From: UBA4466 sp963925035
Lineage (GTDB): Bacteria; Bacteroidota; Bacteroidia; Flavobacteriales_D; Crocinitomicaceae
DNA length: 28,549 bases
Assembly: GCA_963925035.1 (NCBI GenBank)
Contig: CAWUSK010000003.1
Coordinates: forward strand, 1-28,549
Direction of reading: 5' to 3'
Shown here: positions 14,822 through 22,500 of the stretch, in pieces
Layout of the letters: every line of letters begins with the position of its first letter
Position numbering within the stretch: the first letter of the stretch is position 1
The notes under the pieces: model-generated
Told to the model about the DNA's origin: nothing
Database searches by the model: none
What the model saw: only the letters and a program-made list of their open reading frames with translations
Program-made: the position numbers and the translations under genes

Positions 14822-15337
14822 TTAATCTGCCGAGAGTCCCATTTCTTTTAAGACACTACTACTTATATCGTACTTGCTATCTGCATAAACCAAGTTACTT
14901 TGGTTTGCTTTATCAAATACAAAGCTATAACTACGTTTTGATGCTACTTTTTGCATTGCATCATACACTTCATCTTGAATTGGTTTAATTAATTCTTGAC
15001 GTTTTTGAAAATAATCTCCATTCACGCCAAACCTTAATTTTTGCATTTGCATAGCCTCCAATTCAAGCTGTGTAATTTCTTCTTCTCTTTTCTTCTTCTC
15101 CTCTTTTGGCAAAAGAACTTCTTCTCGAGCAAAATTATCTTTTTTCTGTGTTAGTACTTCGTATCGCTGTTCAATTTCTTTGGTCCATCGATCTGCAAGT
15201 TTATCTAACTTCTCTTTTGCTTCTGAATAGGCTGGTACATTTTTAAGAATATAATCCGAATCAATGTAGGCGTACTTCTGACTAATGACAAATCCTGTGC
15301 CAAAAAGTAAAAATGCTATCAATACAAGTGGTTTCAT
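14822..15337 (-). CDS. OmpH/Skp-family periplasmic chaperone, first copy
   Basis: The start is the ATG at 15337, which gives a proper signal peptide (MKPLVLIAFLLFGTGFVIS, cut before QKYAYID); a TTG seven codons upstream would only add polar residues. The 171-residue product has the family start YAYIDSDYILKNVPAY, a highly charged coiled-coil arm (about 35-125; PKEEKKKREEEITQLELEA), and the closing SYSFVFDKANQSNLVYAD strand. The gene is 57 nt downstream of bamA and 25 nt upstream of the second ompH copy. Its role should be escort of outer-membrane proteins to the Bam complex encoded next to it. Confidence 0.9.
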   Translation of the reverse strand: MKPLVLIAFLLFGTGFVISQKYAYIDSDYILKNVPAYSEAKEKLDKLADRWTKEIEQRYEVLTQKKDNFAREEVLLPKEEKKKREEEITQLELEAMQMQKLRFGVNGDYFQKRQELIKPIQDEVYDAMQKVASKRSYSFVFDKANQSNLVYADSKYDISSSVLKEMGLSAD

Positions 15338-15394
15338 AATTCTATTTTTTGTTACCAAACGACGAAAATAACACTTTTATTTTAATCGTTAAGA

Positions 15395-17962
15395 TTATAG
15401 TTCTCCAAGATTCATACCGATTGTGAAATTCAACTTAGGATAGAATCCTTTCGATTGAATAGATTGATCTGATGCACCTTGATATCCTGACGACCAGTAG
15501 TCCAATTTGTCGAACCCAAAACCGTAATCCAATCCTAACATTCCAAACATCGGAAGGAAAACTCGAATACCAACTCCAACAGCACGCTTCACGTTAAAAG
15601 GGTTGAAATCTTCAAACGTTGGAAATGTATTCCCCGCTTCCGCGAAAATTAACCCGTAGAACGTTGCAGAAGGGTTCAATGAAATCGGGTAGCGTAACTC
15701 TAGGGTATACTTAGCGATCAATGCATCTCCCGAAGATGAGTTTAATGAATTATCCTCATAACCTCTCAAAGCAATAACTTCTCGACCACCAATTTGATTA
15801 ACTCCAGTTAGTCCACTACCTCCTAATGTAAATCGCTCAAACGGTGTTACGCCTTTTGATTTTGAGTAAGCTCCAAGAATACCAAATCCAAAACGTGGCA
15901 TCAAAACCAATTTTTTATCTGGCGTTAAAGGGAAATACCATTCACCTGTTAATTTCAACTTATAATATTCTAAATATTTATAGCGCTCTTGATTCGTCAG
16001 CGGTGTATAATCATCAACTCCATCAAAAGATGAATATGGAACTGTTGCTTTTGCAGTAAACTTTATATTAGATCCATTTTGAGGATAGATCGGCGCACTA
16101 ACCGAGTTTCTTTGCAAGACATATTTAAATGCAATATCATTTGCGTATCCATTTGTGAATATTCCAAAACGAGAGTCGTCTACTACATCATAATATTGGT
16201 AACTCATCTCATAGTATGCTTGAAACCAATCATCCGGCCATTTTTTACGACGTCCAAAACCAAGTCCAATACCTGTAATAGAAAGTCCAGCATAATTTTC
16301 ATTTGAACGTAAATAACCATTTCCTTGTGCTGTATGATTCAACCAAAAAGACAGCGAATTAGGCTTTTTACCACCTAACCATGGCTCAGTAAATGAAAAG
16401 TTATATCCTTGATAATATCGTCCACTTGTTTGTGCGCGGATAGATAATTTTTGCCCATCACCTCCTGGAAGTGGCGTCCAAGAATTTGCTTTAAAGATAT
16501 TGCGTGTACTAAAGTTATTGAATGTTAACCCCAAAGTACCAATAATACTTCCTCTACCGTTTACACCTGTTCCGCCGTAACCTCCAGACAATTCAATTTG
16601 ATCAGATGATTTTTCTTCAACTACATACTCGATATCAACCGTTCCGTCTTGTGGATTTGGAATTGGATTAATCTGAAATGCTTGATCATTGAAATAACCC
16701 AATTGAGATAATTCACGTTGCGTTCTAATAATATCATTCCGGTTGAATAAATCTCCCGGTTTCGTTCTGATTTCACGCCGAATCACGTGGTCGTTTGTCT
16801 TCGTATTTCCTTTAATTATAATACGTTTCACGCGGGCCTCTTTCCCCTCAATAATCCGCATTTGATAATTAATATGGTTCTTCTCAACATTTTTCTCTAC
16901 AGGAATTAATTGGAAGAATAAATAACCTCTATCCATGTACAATGACGTCACATCGCGACCGTCCTGACTCATGAATAAACGCTCGTCCAATAGTGCCTTA
17001 TTGTATAGGTCTCCCCTTTTAATTCCAATAACAGTATCTAAGAAAGAAGAACGGAATTTTGAATTTCCAATCCATTCTATATCACCGAAATAATACTTTT
17101 CTCCTTCGTCAATGTACATGTTGATGATTAAGTTTCGCTTGTTAGCCAAGTAAATGGTGTCTCGCTTAATCTCAACATCTCTTAAACCTTTCGCGCTAAA
17201 TTTCGCTAGCATTGCAACTTTATCTCGTTTATAAGCTGCTTCAGAAAATTTAGATCTTTTGAAGAAACGCCAAAATGCTTTTTGCTTTGTATCCTTCATT
17301 GCCATGCGAAGTTTCCATGTTGGAACAGATTCGTTGCCTATGAAGTTCAACTTACCAATTCTAACTTTAGGACCTTTGTCAACATTAACAATAAAAATTT
17401 CTGAGTTGATCATCAGGGAGTCATTTGATCGCGTAATTGACGACGTCACCGAATAATGCCCTTTTTCTCTAAAGTATCCTTTGATTTTGTTTTCTGTTTC
17501 AAAAACTAGATTCTCAGTGATTGTTTTTCCTGAAAACAAACTAATCTCTTCACGAATTTTGTCTGCTTCTCTTTTATTTACACCGACAAATTTAAAACGA
17601 GAAAGCTTAGGTCTTGGCTCTACTTTAATTACCAAATAAATAACTCCGGCAATTTCTTTTTCTGCGTACAATTCTACGTTTGAGAAAAGACCTTCGTCCC
17701 ATAAGTTACGTATGGCTTTAGTTGCCATTTCACTTGGAATTGTAATTGATTGTCCTTGGCGTAATCCTGCAATTAGTTTGATTGCATTATGATCGTAATT
17801 ATCAGCTCCTTCTACTCGAATTGGGCCTATTTCATAGGTTTTTGGATTTTTATAATCGATTTTCACTCCGCCACCAAGACTTTGTGGTCCATCAACCTGT
17901 CCAAAAGAAAAGGCTTCAATTAATAACGTAAAAAGCAGTAGTAACTGATAAGTTAATCTCAT
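15395..17962 (-). CDS. bamA: Outer-membrane protein assembly factor BamA
   Basis: BamA is the central, essential subunit that folds and inserts beta-barrel proteins into the outer membrane. The 855 residues begin with a signal peptide (cut after SFG, before QVDGPQS). A periplasmic array of POTRA domains fills about 40-440 (for example IRVEGADNYDHNAIKLIAGL, KFVGVNKREADKIREEI, RIIIKGNTKTNDHVIRREI). A 16-strand barrel fills the rest. Diagnostic points are the RGYED segment (R733-G734-Y735), the lid-loop arginine motif, and FTLGGSGLTG before it. The start overlaps the uppS stop by 4 nt (ATGA), so the two are translationally coupled. Two ompH chaperone genes follow. Length is normal for Bacteroidota. 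Confidence 0.96.
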   Translation of the reverse strand: MRLTYQLLLLFTLLIEAFSFGQVDGPQSLGGGVKIDYKNPKTYEIGPIRVEGADNYDHNAIKLIAGLRQGQSITIPSEMATKAIRNLWDEGLFSNVELYAEKEIAGVIYLVIKVEPRPKLSRFKFVGVNKREADKIREEISLFSGKTITENLVFETENKIKGYFREKGHYSVTSSITRSNDSLMINSEIFIVNVDKGPKVRIGKLNFIGNESVPTWKLRMAMKDTKQKAFWRFFKRSKFSEAAYKRDKVAMLAKFSAKGLRDVEIKRDTIYLANKRNLIINMYIDEGEKYYFGDIEWIGNSKFRSSFLDTVIGIKRGDLYNKALLDERLFMSQDGRDVTSLYMDRGYLFFQLIPVEKNVEKNHINYQMRIIEGKEARVKRIIIKGNTKTNDHVIRREIRTKPGDLFNRNDIIRTQRELSQLGYFNDQAFQINPIPNPQDGTVDIEYVVEEKSSDQIELSGGYGGTGVNGRGSIIGTLGLTFNNFSTRNIFKANSWTPLPGGDGQKLSIRAQTSGRYYQGYNFSFTEPWLGGKKPNSLSFWLNHTAQGNGYLRSNENYAGLSITGIGLGFGRRKKWPDDWFQAYYEMSYQYYDVVDDSRFGIFTNGYANDIAFKYVLQRNSVSAPIYPQNGSNIKFTAKATVPYSSFDGVDDYTPLTNQERYKYLEYYKLKLTGEWYFPLTPDKKLVLMPRFGFGILGAYSKSKGVTPFERFTLGGSGLTGVNQIGGREVIALRGYEDNSLNSSSGDALIAKYTLELRYPISLNPSATFYGLIFAEAGNTFPTFEDFNPFNVKRAVGVGIRVFLPMFGMLGLDYGFGFDKLDYWSSGYQGASDQSIQSKGFYPKLNFTIGMNLGEL

Positions 17963-18708
17963 AAATTCTTTTCTATTTGTCCTGAAACCAGTCCAAATCT
18001 TCTTTCTCTCGATTGGAAATCTACAATAGCTTCAAATAAATCTTCTTTCTTAAAATCTGGCCACAGCACATCTGTGAAGTAAAGTTCTGAATATGCAATT
18101 TGCCAAAGCAAGAAATTACTTATTCTATACTCTCCGCTTGTGCGAATTAGTAGTTCAGGATCAGGAATGTTTTTAGTCGTTAATGCCTGTGAAATTGTGT
18201 TTTCATCGATATTAGCTAATTCCAGTTCTCCAGATTTCACTGCAGCTGCAATTTTTTTATTGGCTTCTAATAATTCCCACCTTGCACTATAATTCAATGC
18301 TAAAATAAGGTTGACACCAGTATTGTTTTTTGTTTTTTCAAAAGCACGTTTTAACTCATTGCGACATGAATCAGGTAATCCTTCAATATCCCCAATTCCC
18401 GAAATAATTACATTGCTTTCATGCAACTCGGCTACTTCGTTACTAATTGTATGGACTAAAAGATCCATTAATCCTTCGACTTCTTCTTTAGGACGATTCC
18501 AGTTTTCAGTTGAAAAAGTATAAAGCGTAAGATGTTTCACGTTGACCTCTTGAGCTGCTTTCAATACTTCACGCACTGATTCAACGCCAAAATTGTGCCC
18601 GAACAAACGGTCGTGACCTTGTTTTTGCGCCCAGCGTCCATTGCCATCCATAATGATTGCAATGTGCTTCGGTGTATGTTCAATATTTATTTTGCTCAAA
18701 AAATTCAT
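17959..18708 (-). CDS. uppS: Undecaprenyl diphosphate synthase (cis-prenyltransferase)
   Basis: UppS adds isopentenyl diphosphate units in cis to farnesyl diphosphate to make the C55 lipid carrier for peptidoglycan and surface glycans. The 249 residues contain IAIIMDGNGRWAQKQGH with catalytic Asp21, the HNFGVESVREVL segment, LTLYTFSTENWNRP, ALNYSARWEL, and the C-terminal LLIRTSGEYRISNFLLWQ with YFTDVLWPDF. All conserved residues that I can check are present and the length is typical. It is the first gene of an operon with bamA (4-nt overlap) and two ompH genes, a common Bacteroidota arrangement joining cell-wall carrier synthesis to outer-membrane assembly. Confidence 0.96.
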   Translation of the reverse strand: MNFLSKINIEHTPKHIAIIMDGNGRWAQKQGHDRLFGHNFGVESVREVLKAAQEVNVKHLTLYTFSTENWNRPKEEVEGLMDLLVHTISNEVAELHESNVIISGIGDIEGLPDSCRNELKRAFEKTKNNTGVNLILALNYSARWELLEANKKIAAAVKSGELELANIDENTISQALTTKNIPDPELLIRTSGEYRISNFLLWQIAYSELYFTDVLWPDFKKEDLFEAIVDFQSRERRFGLVSGQIEKNL

Positions 18709-18788
18709 TCATCCAGAATAATCAACGAAAATAACGAAACTATCGTATGTGAACACTATAATAGTTTCCTGACTTAACGTAGTTTAAC

Positions 18789-18821
18789 AAAAAAGAGGGA
18801 AATGGTTTGCCATGTCCCTCT
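18789..18821 (-). terminator. Terminator after atpC
   Basis: On the minus strand AGAGGGACATGG pairs with CCATTTCCCTCT (one mismatch) around a CAAA loop, followed by six T. It begins 24 nt after the atpC stop and insulates the ATP synthase genes from uppS. Confidence 0.9.
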
Positions 18822-18844
18822 CGAAATATTTCGTTCAACTGAAA

Positions 18845-19135
18845 TTACTCAGCTAAAACAATTACTTTATTATTTAAGATTTCAACAACTCCACCTTTTA
18901 TTCCAACACGGATAATTTTCTTATCCGCAGCATCGATGTTAATGTGCGCATCAATTTTTTCTTCTTCATCCAAAGGTTGAATTAAATTGATTTTCACATC
19001 TCCAGCTAATAGCGCCGAAATAATGGCAGCGTGGTTATTTAATACCTGAAAAGACCCATCTAATCCAGGAAACTGAACTGCGTCAACTTCTCCTTCAAAA
19101 ATTTTAGCCTCAGGTGTAATAATCTCTAATTGCAT
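18845..19135 (-). CDS. atpC: ATP synthase epsilon subunit, short form
   Basis: The epsilon subunit belongs to the central stalk of F1 and couples rotation to catalysis. The 96 residues match only the N-terminal beta-sandwich: MQLEIITPEAKIFEGEVDAV, the FPGLDGSFQVLNNHAAIISAL signature, GDVKINLI, and GGVVEILNNKVIVLAE at the end. The two-helix C-terminal hairpin of the about 135-residue E. coli protein is absent. Short forms like this are usual in Bacteroidota, so I treat it as complete. It lies 26 nt after atpD and ends in a terminator, so the pair forms its own transcription unit. Confidence 0.94.
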   Translation of the reverse strand: MQLEIITPEAKIFEGEVDAVQFPGLDGSFQVLNNHAAIISALLAGDVKINLIQPLDEEEKIDAHINIDAADKKIIRVGIKGGVVEILNNKVIVLAE

Positions 19136-19161
19136 TCTTGTCTTGTTTTGCGTTTACAAAA

Positions 19162-20664
19162 TTATTCTGCAGAAATCATTTTCTCTCCAGCAGCAATCAC
19201 ATCTTCGATTCCACCTTTCAAGTTAAATGCTGCCTCTGGATACTGATCGTATTCACCATCCAAAATTGCGTTAAACGCTTTAATTGTATCCTGAATATCA
19301 ACCAAACATCCTGGTAAACCAGTAAATTGCTCAGCAACATGGAAAGGTTGAGAAAGGAAACGCTGAACACGGCGTGCTCTGTGAACGATTAATTTATCCT
19401 CTTCAGACAACTCATCCATACCAAGAATGGCAATAATATCTTGCAATTCTTTATATCGCTGTAAAGTGATTTTTACACGTTGTGCACAATCATAATGCTC
19501 ATCTCCAACGATTTCTGGTGTCAAAATTCTTGAAGAAGAATCCAATGGGTCTACCGCTGGGTAAATACCTAACTCAGAAATTTTGCGAGACAATACTGTT
19601 GTTGCATCCAAGTGAGCAAACGTATTTGCTGGTGCTGGATCCGTTAAATCATCTGCAGGCACGTAAACTGCTTGTACAGATGTAATCGAACCATTTTTAG
19701 TTGAAGTAATACGCTCTTGCATTTGCCCCATTTCAGTTGCCAACGTTGGTTGGTAACCTACTGCAGATGGCATACGTCCAAGAAGTGCAGACACTTCAGA
19801 TCCTGCTTGCGTAAAACGGAAGATGTTATCAACGAAGAAAAGAATATCTTTTCCTTGACCGTCTCCTTCACCGTCACGGTAGTACTCAGCCATTGTCAGT
19901 CCTGACAAAGCAACTCGAGCACGTGCCCCAGGAGGTTCATTCATTTGACCAAAAACGAAAGTCGCTTTTGATTCTTTCATTTCTTCCATGTTCACTTTAG
20001 AAAGATCCCATCCACCTTCTTCCATCGAATGCATAAAGTCATCACCGTATTTAATAATACCAGACTCTAACATTTCACGAAGTAAATCGTTTCCTTCACG
20101 TGTGCGCTCGCCAACTCCCGCAAATACAGACAAACCACCGTGTCCTTTTGCGATATTGTTAATTAACTCTTGAATCAATACTGTTTTACCAACTCCAGCT
20201 CCACCGAAAAGACCAATTTTACCACCTTTTGCGTAAGGCTCAATCAAATCGATAACTTTAATTCCTGTGAAAAGAACTTCAGTTGCTGTTGATAAATCTT
20301 CAAATTTCGGTGCTTCACGGTGAATTGGCAAACCATTGGTGTTATCCAATTCGGGTAAACCGTCAATTGCTTCTCCAACAACGTTGAACAAACGACCTTT
20401 AATTCCTTCACCTGTAGGCATTTTTATCGCCGAACCAGTTGAAACAACTTCCATTCCACGAGTAAATCCGTCTGTTGAGTCCATTGAAACAGTTCTTACC
20501 GAACCTTCTCCAACATGCGACTGAACCTCAAGAACTACTTTTGTTCCATTGCTTTTCGTTACTATCAATGCATCGAAAATACTAGGAAGTTCAACTCCCT
20601 TTTCGAAACTTACATCAATTACAGGTCCAATTACCTGTGATATTTTACCTTTAATACTGGCCAT
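19162..20664 (-). CDS. atpD: ATP synthase beta subunit
   Basis: The beta subunit carries the catalytic nucleotide sites of F1-ATPase. The 500 residues show an N-terminal crown (GKISQVIGPVIDVSFEKG), Walker A GGAGVGKT (154-161), GERTREGND (185-193) with the catalytic glutamate region, the Walker B strand ILFFVDNIFRF, and GSEVSALLGRMPSAVGYQPT. The C-terminal helical domain holds DELSEEDK, the beta-type DELSEED loop. It is followed by atpC. Separation of atpDC from the other ATP synthase genes is known in Bacteroidota and fits this layout. A promoter with good -7 and -33 elements lies about 40 nt upstream. Confidence 0.97.
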   Translation of the reverse strand: MASIKGKISQVIGPVIDVSFEKGVELPSIFDALIVTKSNGTKVVLEVQSHVGEGSVRTVSMDSTDGFTRGMEVVSTGSAIKMPTGEGIKGRLFNVVGEAIDGLPELDNTNGLPIHREAPKFEDLSTATEVLFTGIKVIDLIEPYAKGGKIGLFGGAGVGKTVLIQELINNIAKGHGGLSVFAGVGERTREGNDLLREMLESGIIKYGDDFMHSMEEGGWDLSKVNMEEMKESKATFVFGQMNEPPGARARVALSGLTMAEYYRDGEGDGQGKDILFFVDNIFRFTQAGSEVSALLGRMPSAVGYQPTLATEMGQMQERITSTKNGSITSVQAVYVPADDLTDPAPANTFAHLDATTVLSRKISELGIYPAVDPLDSSSRILTPEIVGDEHYDCAQRVKITLQRYKELQDIIAILGMDELSEEDKLIVHRARRVQRFLSQPFHVAEQFTGLPGCLVDIQDTIKAFNAILDGEYDQYPEAAFNLKGGIEDVIAAGEKMISAE

Positions 20665-20873
20665 TTCAACGTCTTTTTTAGAAAATTAGCTCTTTAAATT
20701 TGGCGCAAAGTTAACTTATTTATTCTAAAAATAAGCCAAAATCACTGGAATATTTTCTTCTAAACTTTAAATAATTGAATTTTGACCTTATTTTTAAAAA
20801 ATCCAACCAAATTTGGAAGACTTTTAATCTTGCCAATTCACTTATCCGAAAATAGGGAAACTCTTCTTTTCTG
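20665..20873. other. Spacer between the permease gene and atpD
   Basis: An AT-rich stretch of 209 nt holding the atpD promoter. No coding frame was found. An obvious terminator for the permease gene, which reads toward atpD, is not visible. Confidence 0.5.
20706..20740 (-). promoter_or_regulatory. Bacteroidota-type promoter of atpDC
   Basis: On the minus strand TTTG (20740-20737) and TAACTTTG (20713-20706) are separated by 23 nt, matching the TTTG/TAnnTTTG consensus. The leader to the atpD ATG would be about 35-40 nt. This is the best two-element promoter in the window. Confidence 0.65.
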
Positions 20874-22088
20874 TTATTTTTTCAAATTATTGTGAATTAA
20901 AAATTTCACAGGAAGTAAGGAGAAGATGACACTTAAAGTAATCACCAAGGACAAAATCAATGTGCCATCCCAAAACGAAAGTCGCATTGGGAAAGCTTCG
21001 CCACCGGAGTTAGGCATTGTTATGAATTCGAATTTAATTTGCGCTAAGCAAACCAAATATCCGATTACAGCTCCTATCAAAATTCCTTTTCCAGCAATTA
21101 GTAATCCTTCAAAAAAGAAAATTTTAAATATGAAGCTTCTGTTTGCTCCATATCCAATCATCGTCTTGATGTTTTCCAGTTTCTCAACAAATAACATCGT
21201 GAGAGATGCAACTAGGTTAAACGCTGCAAGCACAAAAATAAAAAGCAATATAATAAGTACAATAATTTTTTCAGATTTACTGGTCTTGTATATCAATTCA
21301 TTCTTTTCATAATTGGTTTTAACTGCAAAGTCTTTTCCTACTAATTTTTGAATAGCACTTTTTATTGTTTCACGGTCCATATTTCTATCACATTGGATAT
21401 AATAGGCTGAAAGTTGATTTGTATACCCCATCAAGTCTCTACTCATTCCGAGCGGCACAATAATTTGTTGCGCATTTACTTCTCTGTTGTAATTGACGCG
21501 TCCTGAAATTTTTATTAACTGCGTTGAAAATGGATTTTGACCGAATCGAATTTTTATGTTTCTCTTAGGCACGTAACACGTTAACGATTCAAACCCCAAG
21601 TTTTGCGGGATAAAACCTCCTAATTTATCTAACAAGGTAGCACCTATTAAACCGAAATCATCTCCTTGAAGACTTAAAAAAGTGCCCCCATCGACCATAT
21701 GATCTTTCGTATTGGCCATTTGAAGAAAAGAGGAATCAACACCAATCAAATTGGCATTCACCCATTTTTTTTCATGTTTTAGTATGACAACTTCTTCTAC
21801 TGCTCTTGAATATCGAATAACTCCCGGAATGTCCAAGAACTCTATTGCAGCAATTTGATTCTCGTTGAATGTTTTTCCTTTTTCTGGTCGGATGGTTAAT
21901 TCACTGTCAAATTCAGAATACAGGCGGTCAATCATCATTTCAATTCCATTGAAAGCAGAAAGTAAAATGATAAGTGCAGCCGTAATCGCGGCAATACCAA
22001 TTACCGAAATGCCTGTTATTAAATTAATAACATTCTTCTTTCGTTTTGCAGAGAGGTATCGTTTCGCTATAAAAAATGGAACGTTGAT
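20874..22088 (-). CDS. LolC/LolE-type FtsX-family permease with a non-canonical start
   Basis: LolC/E permeases, with the ATPase LolD, release lipoproteins from the inner membrane. From the ATC codon at 22088 the frame gives 404 residues, the normal family length. It starts NVPFFIAKRYLSAKRKKN, the usual N-terminus, then the first TM helix VINLITGISVIGIAAITAAL and the FNGIE segment. A large periplasmic domain follows (about 60-270), then three C-terminal TM helices (IIVLIILLFIFVLAAFNLVA; FEGLLIAGKGILIGAVIGYL; LILSLVITLSVIFSLLPV). No ATG, GTG or TTG occurs in frame before the ATG pair at 21938, which would remove the first helix. Position and context suggest ATG changed to ATC, or use of ATC itself. 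It starts 6 nt after rbfA, so coupled translation is likely. Whether LolC or LolE cannot be told. Confidence 0.72.
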   Translation of the reverse strand: MNVPFFIAKRYLSAKRKKNVINLITGISVIGIAAITAALIILLSAFNGIEMMIDRLYSEFDSELTIRPEKGKTFNENQIAAIEFLDIPGVIRYSRAVEEVVILKHEKKWVNANLIGVDSSFLQMANTKDHMVDGGTFLSLQGDDFGLIGATLLDKLGGFIPQNLGFESLTCYVPKRNIKIRFGQNPFSTQLIKISGRVNYNREVNAQQIIVPLGMSRDLMGYTNQLSAYYIQCDRNMDRETIKSAIQKLVGKDFAVKTNYEKNELIYKTSKSEKIIVLIILLFIFVLAAFNLVASLTMLFVEKLENIKTMIGYGANRSFIFKIFFFEGLLIAGKGILIGAVIGYLVCLAQIKFEFITMPNSGGEAFPMRLSFWDGTLILSLVITLSVIFSLLPVKFLIHNNLKK

Positions 22089-22094
22089 GGCTAC

Positions 22095-22430
22095 TTATTG
22101 TTTTAAAAGTTGGTCGATTTGTTCAGCATAATCTATTGAATCATCGATATAGAATGAAAGTGAAGGAATATGCTTCATGTTTTTCAATCTTCTACCAACA
22201 TCGCCTCTAATTTTTGCAGAATTGATTTTAATGTTTTCAAGTACTTCCTCTTTTGGTGGACCAGCAAAAATGCTCAAATAACATTTTACACTGGACAAAT
22301 CTGGAGAAACGCGCACCACATTCACACTAACCATTGCTCCTAAGCATATTTCACGTGCGTTTCGTTGAAAAAAGACAGATAACTCTTCTTTAATCACACC
22401 TTCAATTCTATTTTGTCTTATTGAACTCAT
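22095..22430 (-). CDS. rbfA: 30S ribosome-binding factor A
   Basis: RbfA is a KH-like protein that binds the 30S subunit during late 16S rRNA maturation and cold adaptation. The ATG at 22430 gives 111 residues, the normal size; upstream extension in this frame carries no family sequence. Visible features are MSSIRQNRIEGVIKEELS, VSVNVVRVSPDLSSVKCYLS (core strands with the typical VxVSPDLSxAxVY pattern) and IRGDVGRRLKNMKHIPSLSF ahead of DDSIDYAEQIDQLL. It is followed 6 nt later by the permease gene, a pairing seen in other Bacteroidota, and is divergent from the ABC exporter gene. Confidence 0.94.
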   Translation of the reverse strand: MSSIRQNRIEGVIKEELSVFFQRNAREICLGAMVSVNVVRVSPDLSSVKCYLSIFAGPPKEEVLENIKINSAKIRGDVGRRLKNMKHIPSLSFYIDDSIDYAEQIDQLLKQ

Positions 22431-22434
22431 ACTG

Positions 22435-22442
22435 CAAAAGTA
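22435..22442 (-). promoter_or_regulatory. -7 promoter element directly upstream of rbfA
   Basis: The minus strand reads TACTTTTG, ending 4 nt before the rbfA ATG. A TTG lies 26 nt upstream, outside the usual spacing. Confidence 0.45.
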
Positions 22443-22484
22443 AGAATTGTTTGCGCGCTTTTCGTCGACAAGGAAAACAAAACA

Positions 22485-22492
22485 TATCTTTG
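22485..22492 (+). promoter_or_regulatory. -7 promoter element of the ABC exporter gene
   Basis: TATCTTTG matches TAnnTTTG and ends 8 nt before the ATG at 22501. The nearest upstream TTTG is about 31 nt away, so only the -7 part is convincing. Confidence 0.4.
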
Positions 22493-22500
22493 TAATCGAA

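Noticed and set aside
15338..15358. TTG start for the first OmpH protein
   Set aside because: It puts seven polar residues before a clean signal peptide that starts at the ATG at 15337.
18845..19135. Truncated atpC
   Set aside because: Lack of the C-terminal helical hairpin is normal for Bacteroidota epsilon subunits, and the stop is followed by a proper terminator.
22447..22500. TTG start for the ABC exporter at 22447
   Set aside because: The extension is polar, overlaps the TATCTTTG element, and the ATG at 22501 gives a normal exporter N-terminus.
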